From Pseudomonas abieticivorans (GTDB taxonomy: Bacteria; Pseudomonadota; Gammaproteobacteria; Pseudomonadales; Pseudomonadaceae): a DNA stretch of 64,000 bases. The notes below the pieces were generated by a model. That model had not been told where the DNA came from, ran no database searches, and saw nothing but the letters and a program-made list of their open reading frames with translations. The translations under genes and the position numbers were made by a program. The stretch is taken from positions 1,495,501 through 1,559,500 of the forward strand of contig NZ_CP094975.1 of assembly GCF_023509015.1 (NCBI RefSeq), read 5' to 3'. Below, piece by piece: positions 54,352 to 63,431 of this stretch; position 1 is the stretch's first letter, and the number at the start of each line of letters is the position of its first letter.

Positions 54352-54939
54352 ATGTTGGAATCTCTACTTGTCCCTACCGCGATCGTGGCCCTGGCCGAGA
54401 TCGGCGACAAGACTCAATTGCTTGCCCTGATCCTGGCCGCGCGCTTTCGCAAGCCCTGGCCGATCATCGCCGGCATCGTCGCCGCCACCCTGGCCAACCA
54501 TGCTGCAGCCGGGGCCGTGGGGGCCTGGTTTGGCAGTTTCTTCTCGGATGCGACGTTGCACTGGATCTTGGCCGCGAGCTTTACCGCCACCGCGCTGTGG
54601 ACGTTGGTGCCCGACAAGATGGATGACGACGAAGCCAGCAACGCCCGCCGCTTCGGGCCATTCCTGACAACCCTGATCGCGTTCTTCCTGGCCGAAATCG
54701 GCGACAAGACCCAAGTGGCCACGGTGATGCTGGCAGCGCAGTACCCGCACCTGTTGCTGGTGATCATCGGTACCACCCTGGGCATGCTGATCGCTAACGT
54801 GCCCGTTGTGTTGGCAGGTAACTTTGCCGCCGACAAGCTGCCGCTGACCATGATCCGCCGGTTGGCCGCGACCGCGTTCTTCGTGCTGGCGGTGGTCGCG
54901 GTTTACAAGGCGATGGAGGTTAGCGGTTGGGTGCCATAG
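54352..54939 (+). CDS. GDT1/TMEM165-family manganese exporter
   Basis: This 195-residue membrane protein of the UPF0016 family has two repeats, each with the hallmark E-x-G-D-K-T: ALAEIGDKTQLLALILAARF near residue 12 and FFLAEIGDKTQVATVML near residue 115. Six hydrophobic segments are visible. The family moves Mn2+ (and Ca2+); the yybP-ykoY riboswitch upstream supports a manganese efflux role here. Confidence 0.9.
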   Translation: MLESLLVPTAIVALAEIGDKTQLLALILAARFRKPWPIIAGIVAATLANHAAAGAVGAWFGSFFSDATLHWILAASFTATALWTLVPDKMDDDEASNARRFGPFLTTLIAFFLAEIGDKTQVATVMLAAQYPHLLLVIIGTTLGMLIANVPVVLAGNFAADKLPLTMIRRLAATAFFVLAVVAVYKAMEVSGWVP

Positions 54940-54952
54940 CGATCGCGTCGTT

Positions 54953-54982
54953 CTTTTCGCGGATAAATCCGCTCCCACAGGG
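54953..54982. repeat. REP palindrome
   Basis: One REP copy (tcgcggataaatccgctccc) after the GDT1-type gene. Confidence 0.75.
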
Positions 54983-55090
54983 TGGGGAGCGGCCGCTTGC
55001 AACGAGGTAATCCGGCTGGCGGACGCCGGGTGCAGACTGATGAGGCGATTGGCGCAAAGCGCCAAGCCAGTTGCATCGGAAAATCTACAC

Positions 55091-55712
55091 TCAGCCCGGC
55101 GTCAGGCACTCAGGGGCGTTGAGCTTGGGGTCGTTGACCAGGTTGGCCAGCGCCCGCTCGCGCAGGGGCGCGGGATTACCAGCCAGCAGCGATTGCAGCA
55201 CCGGCAGGGGCGTTTCCGGGTCCAGCCAGGCGGCCTGGCCTGCGGCGTCCAATATCAAGGGCCGGCGCTGGTTGACCGCAGCCTGGGTGACCACCGCCGT
55301 GCTCAGCCACACCTGCTCCTGCACGGGATAAGCCTCCCATAATGCTGCAAAAAACAGGGACGACCCCTCACCCGGCGTCAGCCAGTAGGGCCGCTTGCGC
55401 ACCGTGCCGCGCCACTCGTAAAAGCCGTTGGCAGGCAACAGGCAACGGCGCAGGCGCAGTGGCTCGCGACAACATCGGCTGCTCGGCCAGGGTTTCGGCC
55501 CGGGCGTGGGCCGGCGTGCGGGACATATCGGTGAGCCAGGGCGGGGTTAGGCCCCAACGGGCACGGGCCAATTGCAGTTCGCCGCCGATGTTGCGCTGCA
55601 TCAGCACCGAATCACCCGGTGAAATGTTCCACTGGGCCTGCTGGTCCTGCGGGAACCCAGGCAGGGCCGCGAAAGCCGGTGACCAACGAAACAGCGCAAA
55701 ACGTCCACACAT
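55091..55712 (-). pseudogene. SRAP-domain (YedK/HMCES) protein interrupted by one extra base
   Basis: SRAP proteins form covalent links with abasic sites in single-stranded DNA. The catalytic Cys2 is intact in MCGRFALFRWSPAF (start at 55712), and RWGLTPPWLTDMS and NISPGDSVLM follow. After ETLAEQPM the frame shifts, and the rest ([29 protein letters not shown], ...LVNDPKLNAPECL) continues in another frame. The span of 622 nt is one base over a multiple of three. Deleting base 55470 gives [21 protein letters not shown] as expected of the family, and 206 residues. Confidence 0.85.
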
Positions 55713-55747
55713 TAGGCAAAAAACTCTTCAAATGGCTGGCCTGCCTG

Positions 55748-56008
55748 TCAGCAGACCAGGGTGCCGGGGAAACTGTCCGGCTCTTCGCCCGGCATCGGCA
55801 AGGCGGCATTGTACTCGGCGATCAACTGCCGTGCGTACCCGGCCTGGTCATTGGCCACGGTCAGGCCCAACAGGCCGATGGCCGGAAGGTCGCCAATGCC
55901 CCCCACCAGGTCGCGGCCCACCAGGTGCGCGACGATGCCCTCGCTGTCGAGCATGCCCAGCAACATTTCCGCTTCCATCAGGCTTTCCGGATCATATATG
56001 CGCTGCAT
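55748..56008 (-). CDS. DUF2007-type small protein
   Basis: This 86-residue protein (MQRIYDPESLMEAEMLLGML, EGIVAHLVGRDLVGGIGDLP, GLTVANDQAGYARQLIAEYN) matches DUF2007, predicted signal-transducing or metal-linked small proteins with a ferredoxin-like fold. Its ATG overlaps the stop of the CPXCG gene (TGATG). Function unknown. Confidence 0.82.
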   Translation of the reverse strand: MQRIYDPESLMEAEMLLGMLDSEGIVAHLVGRDLVGGIGDLPAIGLLGLTVANDQAGYARQLIAEYNAALPMPGEEPDSFPGTLVC

Positions 56009-56196
56009 CAATCGTTTTCGCCTTTAACCTCGAGCATCCATTCATCGCCCCCTACCTGCAATATGAACCGTATGGGCTTGCAGCACACGGAACAATCCTC
56101 GATGTATTCCTGATCACCGCCGGATGTGTCGATCATCACCTCGATGGTCTCACCACAATATGGACACTCTACCGCTTCACTTTCCTGAAAGAGCAT
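56008..56196 (-). CDS. CPXCG-motif cysteine-rich protein
   Basis: This 62-residue protein carries two Cys pairs, VECPYCGETIEV and EDCSVCCKPIRF, making a likely zinc ribbon; the acidic tail ends EVKGEND. It belongs to the CPXCG family. It is translationally coupled to the DUF2007 gene and divergent from the acyltransferase gene at 56298. Confidence 0.85.
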   Translation of the reverse strand: MLFQESEAVECPYCGETIEVMIDTSGGDQEYIEDCSVCCKPIRFILQVGGDEWMLEVKGEND

Positions 56197-56297
56197 GGCC
56201 GTCTCCCCATGGTGACTTGTGCGTATAATCGCCGGTCTATTTGAAGGGCATTATCCGCGCCCCTTATCATTACACTAGCCGTTTCCAACAAGAGAGC

Positions 56298-57464
56298 ATG
56301 ATGGGCGAATTCGATGCCATCCGACCGTACAACGACGCCGAGGTGCCTGCCGTGCTGGCACGACTGCTCAGCGATCAGGCGTTTCTCGACATCCTCACCC
56401 ACTTTCGCTTTCCGCGCCTGGCCGGTGCTTTCGGCTGGTTGCTCAAACCTCTTATAGCTCATCGGCTGCGCCGCGAGTTCGCCGGGGTGAAATGCGTGTC
56501 CACGCTGCAGGACAAAGTCGAGTTCTACGTGGACCACACCATTGACCGGGCCACAGATGGTGTGACCTACACCGGTGTCGAGCAGTTCAGGTCGGGCAGT
56601 GCCTACCTGTTTCTGGCCAACCACCGCGACATCGTGATGGACCCCGCCTTCGTCAACTACGCCGTGTACCACGCAGGCTTGCCCACCCCGCGCATCGCCA
56701 TCGGCGACAACCTGCTGCAAAAGCCCTTCGTCAGCGACCTGATGCGCCTGAACAAGAGCTTTATCGTGCACCGCTCCATCAGCGGCCGGCGTGAAAAACT
56801 GGCGGCGTATCAACTGCTGTCGGCTTACATCAACCACTCGATCCGCACCGATTGCGCCTCGATCTGGATCGCCCAGGCCGAGGGTCGGGCCAAGGACGGC
56901 GATGACCGTACCGACTCGGCGATCCTGAAGATGTTCCACATGAGCCGCAAGGACGAGCCGTTTGGCGAAGTCATCCAGTCGCTGAACCTGACGCCGGTGT
57001 CGATCAGCTACGAATACGACCCGTGCGACCAGGCCAAGGCACGCGAGCTGTACATCCGCGCCACCACCGGCACTTATGCCAAGGCGCCGGGCGAAGACGA
57101 CGTGAGCATTGCCCAGGGCATCACCGGCTACAAGGGCCGGGTGCACGTCAACTTTGCCGCGCCGATCAGCCAAGCGTTCGACGACACCAAGCAACTGGCC
57201 GTGGCAATCGACCGGCAGATCCTGGCGGGCTACCGCCTGTTTCCGGCGCACTACCTGGCCTACGCCCAGTGGGCTGACGCCGACGCCAACGTGCAGGTGC
57301 CTGCAGCCGAGACGCTGTTCCCGGCCGACGAACTGGCCAAGGCCCGCGAAGAATGGAATCGCCGCCTGCAAGCTTGCCCGGCGGAACATCGGCCGTACCT
57401 GGTGCTGCAGTACGCCACACCCGTACGCAACCAGTACCGGGTCAAGGCAGGGCTGGCGCTGTAA
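56298..57464 (+). CDS. PlsC/GPAT-like acyltransferase family protein
   Basis: This 388-residue protein has an acyltransferase core with FLANHRDIVMDPAFVNY (His-x4-Asp in NHRDIVMD), LMRLNKSFIVHRSISGRREK and WIAQAEGRAKDGDD (cf. the xxEGxxR motif). The arrangement resembles GPAT-type enzymes, although acyl acceptor and donor are unknown. ATG 56298 follows AAGAGAG; the adjacent ATG 56301 is equally possible. A terminator lies 17 bp downstream. Confidence 0.83.
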   Translation: MMGEFDAIRPYNDAEVPAVLARLLSDQAFLDILTHFRFPRLAGAFGWLLKPLIAHRLRREFAGVKCVSTLQDKVEFYVDHTIDRATDGVTYTGVEQFRSGSAYLFLANHRDIVMDPAFVNYAVYHAGLPTPRIAIGDNLLQKPFVSDLMRLNKSFIVHRSISGRREKLAAYQLLSAYINHSIRTDCASIWIAQAEGRAKDGDDRTDSAILKMFHMSRKDEPFGEVIQSLNLTPVSISYEYDPCDQAKARELYIRATTGTYAKAPGEDDVSIAQGITGYKGRVHVNFAAPISQAFDDTKQLAVAIDRQILAGYRLFPAHYLAYAQWADADANVQVPAAETLFPADELAKAREEWNRRLQACPAEHRPYLVLQYATPVRNQYRVKAGLAL

Positions 57465-57480
57465 ACGCAACGGGCTGGTT

Positions 57481-57510
57481 AAAAAGGCGTCCTTCGGGAC
57501 GCCTTTTTCA
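57481..57510 (+). terminator. Intrinsic terminator after the acyltransferase
   Basis: A 12-bp stem aaaaaggcgtcc / ggacgccttttt with a 4-nt loop. Confidence 0.88.
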
Positions 57511-57606
57511 TTGCGGCCAGAAAGACTAATTCCCGCCGTCACACGCACGTCATCTAAACAGGACAGGCTGTTGCACCACCCACATGGACCCGACACGGAG
57601 TTTGTC

Positions 57607-57813
57607 ATGCTGCATGCACAGAACCAGGACCGCCTTTACCTGATCGCCCAGAGCGATGAGCAAGAAGCCTTGATCGATGGCCTGGCCTTCAATGTGCAGG
57701 ACCGTAACTGGCTGGTGTATTGCGCATTGGGTGGGCACCAGCACACGGACTGGCCGGAGCTGGATGCCGGGACGGGGATCAGCATGTTGGATTTGTATGT
57801 GGAGGCGGCCTGA
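57607..57813 (+). CDS. Small conserved hypothetical protein
   Basis: This 68-residue protein (MLHAQNQDRLYLIAQSDEQE, DGLAFNVQDRNWLVYCALGG, GISMLDLYVEAA) has no recognisable domain. ATG 57607 is chosen because the ORF upstream belongs to another frame of the acyltransferase. It sits between two terminators, so it should be its own transcription unit. Confidence 0.55.
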   Translation: MLHAQNQDRLYLIAQSDEQEALIDGLAFNVQDRNWLVYCALGGHQHTDWPELDAGTGISMLDLYVEAA

Positions 57814-57854
57814 GCCCAGGTCATTTCGCGGATTTTGCCCCGCGAACCAGTCAA

Positions 57855-57888
57855 AAAAAAGCCCGCTGGCAATCCGCGGGCTTTTGTA
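57855..57888. terminator. Bidirectional terminator
   Basis: Stem aagcccgc / gcgggctt with an A run on the left and TTTTGT on the right, between the convergent small gene and the YajG-like gene. Confidence 0.7.
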
Positions 57889-57899
57889 TTTCTGACGAC

Positions 57900-58479
57900 T
57901 TACTGACCGAGCATCTGCCCCACGGTCGGGTCCTTGAACAAGCGGGTCAACGCATCGCTCAACACGTCGCCTGACAAGCTTGGTATTGGTTTCCTGGTTA
58001 GGAGCCATGCCGAAACGCTGGTCCAGGGACGCGCCGTAACGGCCGCTGTAGTGACGGCCGTTGTTGTTCACATCGGCGCGGAAGGTGGCGGCGATGGTGG
58101 CTTGGGTCACGTACATGCCTTCTTTAGGCGACTGGTAGGTGAGGTCGGCCAGGGTCACGGTCAACTGGGGGCCTGCGCCCTGCGTCGGGGTATAGCCCAG
58201 CAGGCGCACGGCGGCTTCGGCCTGGGCTTGCAGCTTGGGCAACACGTCGCTGCCATTGACCGTCACGGCGCTGGTTTCAGGGTACAGGCCACCGCGGGTG
58301 CCCAGGGTTTGCGATTTGCGCCCATCGACCACGCGCACCGTCACTTGCTGGCCTTGGCCGACGGCTGCCAGCTGCGAAGTCAGCTTGGGTTGGGGGCTGA
58401 GTTGTTGCGGGCTGTTGGCACAACCGGCCAACGTCAGGGTGGCCACCGCGATCAAACCGAACAACAGGCGTTGCAACAT
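57900..58479 (-). pseudogene. YajG-like lipoprotein interrupted by one extra base
   Basis: A signal peptide with lipobox LTLAGC (ATG 58479, AGGAG 8 nt upstream) is followed by the YajG-type domain (VTVRVVDGRKSQTLGTRGGL, SDVLPKLQAQAEAAVRLLGY, IAATFRADVNNNGRHYSG). After NQETNTKLV the frame is lost near 57970; deleting one of the two bases at 57970-57971 restores VSDVLSDALTRLFKDPTVG and a stop at 57900, giving 192 residues. The uncorrected frame instead runs on past the normal end. Span 580 nt, one base over a multiple of three. Confidence 0.82.
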
Positions 58480-58647
58480 GCTCATCTCTCCTGGAATAGG
58501 CACTAATAGCTGCGCAGTATAGCGGCCCGAAGGCCCGCCAAACCAGTGAACAAAACTTTGACCGGATGTGTTTGCAAGCGTTCCTGTAACGCCTGTGTCA
58601 TCCCTGGGTGGCACTCTTCGATACATTCCCTACCGAGGTACGCCGGC

Positions 58648-58881
58648 ATGACAGCGCTCTGGTCCTGGTTGTTCTCCACCCCCCGTACTCGCTACTTCGT
58701 GCGCCTGGATGCCAAGGGCCATTGCCAGGCCTTCAAGCAGTGCCTGCACATGCCCACCGGCGGCCATTGGGTAGAAACCGACGAAATCCGCCTCGGCTGG
58801 CTGGACCGGCCATTACCGCTGCAAGCCCTCATTCACGTGCCCTGCAGGGGTGCGCGGATCCACCACGCCCTGCCCTCTTGA
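58648..58881 (+). CDS. Small conserved hypothetical protein upstream of mqo
   Basis: This 77-residue basic protein (MTALWSWLFSTPRTRYFVRL, CLHMPTGGHWVETDEIRLGW, LQALIHVPCRG) starts at ATG 58648 after a GAGG ribosome site. No domain is recognised. It precedes the long mqo leader on the same strand. Confidence 0.6.
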   Translation: MTALWSWLFSTPRTRYFVRLDAKGHCQAFKQCLHMPTGGHWVETDEIRLGWLDRPLPLQALIHVPCRGARIHHALPS

Positions 58882-59496
58882 CGCGCTGAAAAAGAAAACT
58901 CCCGAATTAAGATCAATTCTCCTCGTTTCATCGTTATAATCTCCCCCCGATTATAAGGACGTCTCCTGATCGGGCCTCGCAGTACCGCTGATGCACTGCT
59001 TCAGCTCCCCCGCACGCCCCACAGAGAGCCGCCCACACAGGCCATTGATGCCGGTGTGCCCGCGTTTTCGGCACCCCTCGCCCCTCGCTGGACCTGCCGC
59101 TGCCTGTTCGTTCCGGTAGCTTTTTTGAGGTTCACGGCTCCAAAAGAGCGTGAAAAAAAACGGTTTTCACAACTTCACAAGAGTGTGGCGAGCAAATGAA
59201 CAGTTTTGCATCAGTAAATGCTTCATTAACGTCCAGATCAGCCCACGGCGATCGGCGTTGCGGCTCCTGCCTGGCAGGGTCGTGATAGCGATCGGCAAGT
59301 AGCAGCGGGCGCATTGACCTAAGTCGAATTGCCCACCAGCCCCGAAAATGCGTTCATATGAGCTGCATGGGCCGGTTGGTAGCGTCCGCTGAAGCTGCAA
59401 AAAATTGCGAAGAGTCGGATATGGCGATCCTGGCCTGCTGAGAGTATCGGGATCCTGTGCTGTCAATTTGGTGCTGAAGATTTTGGAGACGCGTTA
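58882..59496. other. 615-bp region before mqo with an inverted repeat
   Basis: No protein gene is supported here. At 58934-58956, ttataatc and gattataa form a perfect 8-bp inverted repeat around a tcccccc spacer. Poly-A/T blocks such as gtgaaaaaaaacggttttcac lie at about 59150-59170. The region could be a long regulated leader or hold a small RNA; no family was recognised. Confidence 0.5.
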
Positions 59497-61008
59497 ATGG
59501 CGCATAACGAAGCAGTGGACGTGGTATTGGTTGGGGCCGGCATCATGAGCGCCACCCTGGCAGTACTGCTCAAAGAGCTCGACCCGGCGATCAAGCTGGA
59601 AGTCGTCGAGCTGATGGACTCGGGTGCCGCGGAAAGTTCCAACCCCTGGAACAACGCCGGTACCGGTCACGCTGGCCTCTGTGAGCTGAACTACACGCCG
59701 CAGGCTGCCGATGGTTCCATCGACATAAAGAAAGCCGTGCACATCAACACCCAATTCGAGGTGTCGAAGCAGTTCTGGGCGTACCTGACCCAGAAAGGCA
59801 CGTTCGGCTCATCCAAGTCTTTCATCAGCCCAGTGCCGCACCTGAGCTACGTGGAAGGTGACAAGGGTGTCGATTTCCTCAAGAAGCGCTACGAGGCCCT
59901 CAAGCCGCACCACGCCTTCGACGACATGGAATACACCGAAGACAAGGCCAAGATGGCCGAGTGGATGCCGCTGATGATGCCCGGCCGCCCGGCGGACCAA
60001 GCCATCGCTGCCACCCGCGTGATGGGCGGCACCGACGTGAACTTCGGCGCCCTGACCAACAAGCTGCTCGCACACCTGGCCAGCGCCCCCGACGCCCAGG
60101 TCAAGTACAGCAAGCGTGTCACCAACCTGACCCGCAAGGGCGCCGGTTGGACCGTCACCATCAAGGACGTGAACAGCGGCAACAGCCGTGAAGTCGATAC
60201 CCGCTTCGTGTTCCTGGGCGCAGGTGGCGCAGCCCTGCCGCTGCTGCAACTGTCGGGCATCGAGGAAGGCAAGGGTTTCGGCGGCTTCCCGGTCAGCGGC
60301 CAGTGGCTGCGTTGCGACAACCCGGAAGTGGTCAAGCGCCACCAGGCCAAGGTCTACAGCCAGGCTGCGGTGGGTTCACCGCCCATGTCGGTACCGCACC
60401 TGGACACCCGCGTGGTCGACGGCAAGACGTCGCTGCTGTTCGGCCCGTACGCAGGCTTCACCACCAAGTTCCTCAAGCATGGCTCGTTCCTGGACCTGCC
60501 CAAGTCCGTTCGTGCCGGCAACATCGGCCCGATGCTGGCCGTGGCGCGGGACAACATGGACCTGACCAAGTACCTGATGAGCGAAGTGATGCAGTCCATG
60601 GAACAGCGCCTGGACTCCCTGCGCCGCTTCTACCCCGAGGCCAAGGCCGAAGACTGGCGCCTGGAAGTGGCCGGCCAACGGGTGCAGATCATCAAGAAAG
60701 ACCCAAAGAAAGGCGGCGTGCTGCAATTTGGTACCGAACTGGTGGCGGCCAAGGACGGCTCCCTCGCCGCCCTGCTGGGCGCCTCCCCCGGCGCCTCGGT
60801 CACCGTGTCGATCATGCTGGACTTGATCGAGCGCTGCTTCCCCGAGCAGTACCGCGGCGAAGCCTGGACCACCAAGCTCAAGGAAATCTTCCCGGCCCGT
60901 GAAAAAGCCCTGGAAACCGATGCGGCGCTGTATCGCCGGGTCAGTACCCAGAGCAACAAGTGCCTGGAGCTGGTCGAGCACAACAGCCCGACTGAAAGCT
61001 ACGCTTAA
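59497..61008 (+). CDS. mqo: Malate:quinone oxidoreductase
   Basis: This 503-residue FAD membrane-associated enzyme oxidises malate to oxaloacetate and passes electrons to quinone. Motifs are [64 protein letters not shown] and [18 protein letters not shown], ending near [24 protein letters not shown] precedes the ATG. Order with the PA4642-like gene, hpt, upp and uraA matches P. aeruginosa PA4640-4647. Confidence 0.96.
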   Translation: MAHNEAVDVVLVGAGIMSATLAVLLKELDPAIKLEVVELMDSGAAESSNPWNNAGTGHAGLCELNYTPQAADGSIDIKKAVHINTQFEVSKQFWAYLTQKGTFGSSKSFISPVPHLSYVEGDKGVDFLKKRYEALKPHHAFDDMEYTEDKAKMAEWMPLMMPGRPADQAIAATRVMGGTDVNFGALTNKLLAHLASAPDAQVKYSKRVTNLTRKGAGWTVTIKDVNSGNSREVDTRFVFLGAGGAALPLLQLSGIEEGKGFGGFPVSGQWLRCDNPEVVKRHQAKVYSQAAVGSPPMSVPHLDTRVVDGKTSLLFGPYAGFTTKFLKHGSFLDLPKSVRAGNIGPMLAVARDNMDLTKYLMSEVMQSMEQRLDSLRRFYPEAKAEDWRLEVAGQRVQIIKKDPKKGGVLQFGTELVAAKDGSLAALLGASPGASVTVSIMLDLIERCFPEQYRGEAWTTKLKEIFPAREKALETDAALYRRVSTQSNKCLELVEHNSPTESYA

Positions 61009-61020
61009 GCAACGCCCATA

Positions 61021-61047
61021 AAAAAACGCCCTGCGGGGCGTTTTTTT
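61021..61047 (+). terminator. Intrinsic terminator after mqo
   Basis: Stem aaaaaacgccc / ggggcgtttttt with a short loop, 12 bp after the mqo stop. Confidence 0.85.
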
Positions 61048-61065
61048 ATGCCTGCAATATCGGCT

Positions 61066-61353
61066 TCAGCCGCGAGCGTTGGCGATCAGCTCGATGTATT
61101 CCTCGGCATTGCGTTGGTCCTTGATCAGGGCAACGAAGTCATTGCCGTGCTCGTCCTTACCGTCCAGGTCCAGGCCGGCCTCCTTGAAAAACACCAGGAA
61201 GCGCGCGAAATCATCGACACGCAGGCCACGGTAGGCCTTGATCAGCTTGTGCAGCGACGGCGAAGTGGCATCGACCGGTTCGAAATCCAGGAACAACTTG
61301 ATCTGCGCATCGCCGATCTCGTCACCAATCAACTGCTTTTTGTCTTTACGCAT
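61066..61353 (-). CDS. PA4642-family protein
   Basis: This is a 95-residue soluble protein (MRKDKKQLIGDEIGDAQIKL, YRGLRVDDFARFLVFFKEAG, DEHGNDFVALIKDQRNA). It matches the uncharacterised family named for PA4642, and its place between mqo and hpt is conserved. GGAG lies 7 nt before ATG 61353; a GTG at 61386 is less likely. Confidence 0.83.
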   Translation of the reverse strand: MRKDKKQLIGDEIGDAQIKLFLDFEPVDATSPSLHKLIKAYRGLRVDDFARFLVFFKEAGLDLDGKDEHGNDFVALIKDQRNAEEYIELIANARG

Positions 61354-61421
61354 TGCCGACTCCAACTCGCTATCACGGTTTTTCACGGGGCGGGCAGTTT
61401 ACCCCCCTCAAGGGCGCAGGC

Positions 61422-61892
61422 TCAACGCGCGCGTACGCTGCCGGTATGCAAGTCAGCCCAGATATGGCCGTTGGCGTAGGTCAGAAACTGCACGTACACG
61501 GTGTCGTTGCGCAAAAGGTCCATGATCACCCGGTACTGGGTCAGGGGGTAGTTAAGCGTCAGCCGCTTGGTGGCGTCATCGAACACCGGCTTTTTCAAGC
61601 TTTTGCTTTCGGCGTCAAAGGTCAGCAACACCTCGCTAACGCTGGCGCCCTTGTTCAAGGGCTTGCCCTTGAGGCGAATAAACAGCGAGGACGTCACCGG
61701 GATCGGTTGCTGATTGGACTGGCGCTGATCACCCACCACCACGGCAAAGTCGGTGACTTGCAGCAACTGTTGTTGTTCGGGCTTTTCCTGGCGCAGGGCC
61801 AGGTCATCGGGGGGCAGAAACTGCGAATGCATCGGCGCGGCGGCCAACGGCAAAGTTGTAGACAGAGCGAGGGCAGCGATCATCATGCGCAT
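61422..61892 (-). CDS. Hypothetical periplasmic protein
   Basis: This 156-residue protein has a signal peptide (IAALALSTTLPLAAA). The mature part is beta-rich (VTDFAVVVGDQRQSNQQPIP, SLFIRLKGKPLNKGASVSEV, YRVIMDLLRNDTVYVQFLTY). No family is recognised with certainty. It lies between the PA4642-like gene and three REP copies. Confidence 0.7.
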   Translation of the reverse strand: MRMMIAALALSTTLPLAAAPMHSQFLPPDDLALRQEKPEQQQLLQVTDFAVVVGDQRQSNQQPIPVTSSLFIRLKGKPLNKGASVSEVLLTFDAESKSLKKPVFDDATKRLTLNYPLTQYRVIMDLLRNDTVYVQFLTYANGHIWADLHTGSVRAR

Positions 61893-61947
61893 GGGCGAGC
61901 TCCTTGGGGGCAGCTGCGCACTCTAGCATGGCGGGGTTTAGCGGGGA

Positions 61948-62060
61948 GGGCTTCGCGGATAAATCCGCTCCTACGGGTGGCGGCGTCTGGTTCGCGGATG
62001 AATCCGCGCCTACAAGGTGGCTGAACGTTCTGTAGGAGCGGATTTATCCGCGAACCGAGC
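61948..62060. repeat. Three clustered REP elements
   Basis: Copies at about 61951-61976, 61990-62014 and 62030-62057, the last in opposite orientation, lie between the hypothetical periplasmic gene and hpt. Confidence 0.8.
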
Positions 62061-62069
62061 AACGCGGTC

Positions 62070-62627
62070 TTACATGCCCTTCACAGCATAGATCCCGGCC
62101 GCGTTGCGCCAGTAGCCCTTGTAATCCATGCCATAACCGAAGATGTAACGGTCGATGCACGGCAGGCCGACGAAATCGGCTTTCAGGTCCGGGCTTGCCT
62201 TGCGGTCGTGGTCTTTGTCGATCAGCACGGCAGTGTGCACGGCACGGGCACCGGCGTGCTTGCAGAAGTCGATGATCGCGCTCAGGGTGTGGCCTTCATC
62301 GAGGATGTCGTCGATGATCAGCACGTCACGGTCAATGAACGACACCTCAGGCTTGGCCTTCCAGAACAGATCGCCGCCGCTGGTCTGGTTGCGGTAGCGG
62401 GTGGCGTGCAGGTAGGACGCTTCCAACGGGAAGTTCAGATGCGTGAGCAGCTTGCCGGAAAAAATCAGCCCGCCGTTCATCACGCAGAACACCACCGGGT
62501 TGCTTTCCGACAGCTGTTCGTTGATTTGCGCACCGACACGGGCGATCGCCGCTTCGACTTCAGCTTCGGTGTACAGGCAGTCAGCCTCGCGCATGACTTG
62601 ACGGATGTGCTCGAGATCAGCGGACAT
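62070..62627 (-). CDS. hpt: Hypoxanthine-guanine phosphoribosyltransferase
   Basis: This 185-residue purine salvage enzyme has the phosphoribosyl-diphosphate loop VLIIDDILDEGHTLSAIIDF, VFCVMNGGLIFSGKLL near the N-terminus, and FVGLPCIDRYIFGYGMDYKG at the base site. ATG 62627 (MSADLEHIRQV) fits the family. It is divergent from upp, 163 bp apart, so purine and pyrimidine salvage share a control region. Confidence 0.95.
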   Translation of the reverse strand: MSADLEHIRQVMREADCLYTEAEVEAAIARVGAQINEQLSESNPVVFCVMNGGLIFSGKLLTHLNFPLEASYLHATRYRNQTSGGDLFWKAKPEVSFIDRDVLIIDDILDEGHTLSAIIDFCKHAGARAVHTAVLIDKDHDRKASPDLKADFVGLPCIDRYIFGYGMDYKGYWRNAAGIYAVKGM

Positions 62628-62790
62628 GTCGCTCTCCAGGGGGTGCGGTTCAAGAAAAGCGGGCAAAGGTACGCATCCGCTCGGCACAGATCAAGCATTT
62701 CTGGACTAACGTGCATGATGTCCTGACGACACTGCCAGCTGAATAGATTAATCTAGCGCCGTTTTTTTGCCCGCCTCGGAGCCTTTCCCC

Positions 62791-63429
62791 ATGCCAATCC
62801 GTGAGATCCGCCACCCGCTGATCCGCCACAAGCTCGGCCTTATGCGCCGCGCCGACATCAGCACCAAGAACTTTCGCGAACTCGCCCAGGAAGTCGGAGC
62901 CCTGCTGACCTACGAGGCCACCAAGGACCTGCCGCTGGAAAGCTATGACATCGAAGGCTGGTGCGGCACCGTGCAGGTCGAGAAAATCGCCGGCAAGAAG
63001 ATCACTGTAGTACCGATCCTGCGTGCTGGCATCGGCATGCTCGAAGGCGTGCTCAGCCTGATCCCCGGTGCCAAGGTCAGCGCCGTGGGCGTGGCCCGCA
63101 ACGAAGAGACCCTGGAAGCGCACACGTACCTGGAAAAACTCGTCCCGGAAATCGACGAGCGCCTGGCCATGATCATCGACCCGATGCTGGCCACTGGCGG
63201 CTCCATGGTCGCCACCATCGACCTGCTGAAAAAAGCCGGCTGCAAAGACATCCGCGCCATGGTGCTGGTAGCCGCGCCGGAAGGCATCGCCGCCGTCGAG
63301 AAAGCCCACCCGGACGTGCAGATCTACACCGCATCCGTAGATGAGCGCCTGAACGAACACGGCTACATCATCCCGGGCCTGGGCGATGCCGGTGACAAGA
63401 TCTTCGGCACCAAGCAGAAGGACGCTTGA
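62791..63429 (+). CDS. upp: Uracil phosphoribosyltransferase
   Basis: This 212-residue enzyme makes UMP from uracil. It starts [20 protein letters not shown], with [20 protein letters not shown] and the phosphoribosyl-diphosphate loop [20 protein letters not shown], ending [14 protein letters not shown]. uraA follows 2 bp downstream. Confidence 0.97.
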   Translation: MPIREIRHPLIRHKLGLMRRADISTKNFRELAQEVGALLTYEATKDLPLESYDIEGWCGTVQVEKIAGKKITVVPILRAGIGMLEGVLSLIPGAKVSAVGVARNEETLEAHTYLEKLVPEIDERLAMIIDPMLATGGSMVATIDLLKKAGCKDIRAMVLVAAPEGIAAVEKAHPDVQIYTASVDERLNEHGYIIPGLGDAGDKIFGTKQKDA

Positions 63430-63431
63430 GC

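Noticed and set aside
54177..54626. Plus-strand open frame across the riboswitch
   Set aside because: The region is better explained by the yybP-ykoY RNA, and this frame clashes with the GDT1-type gene.
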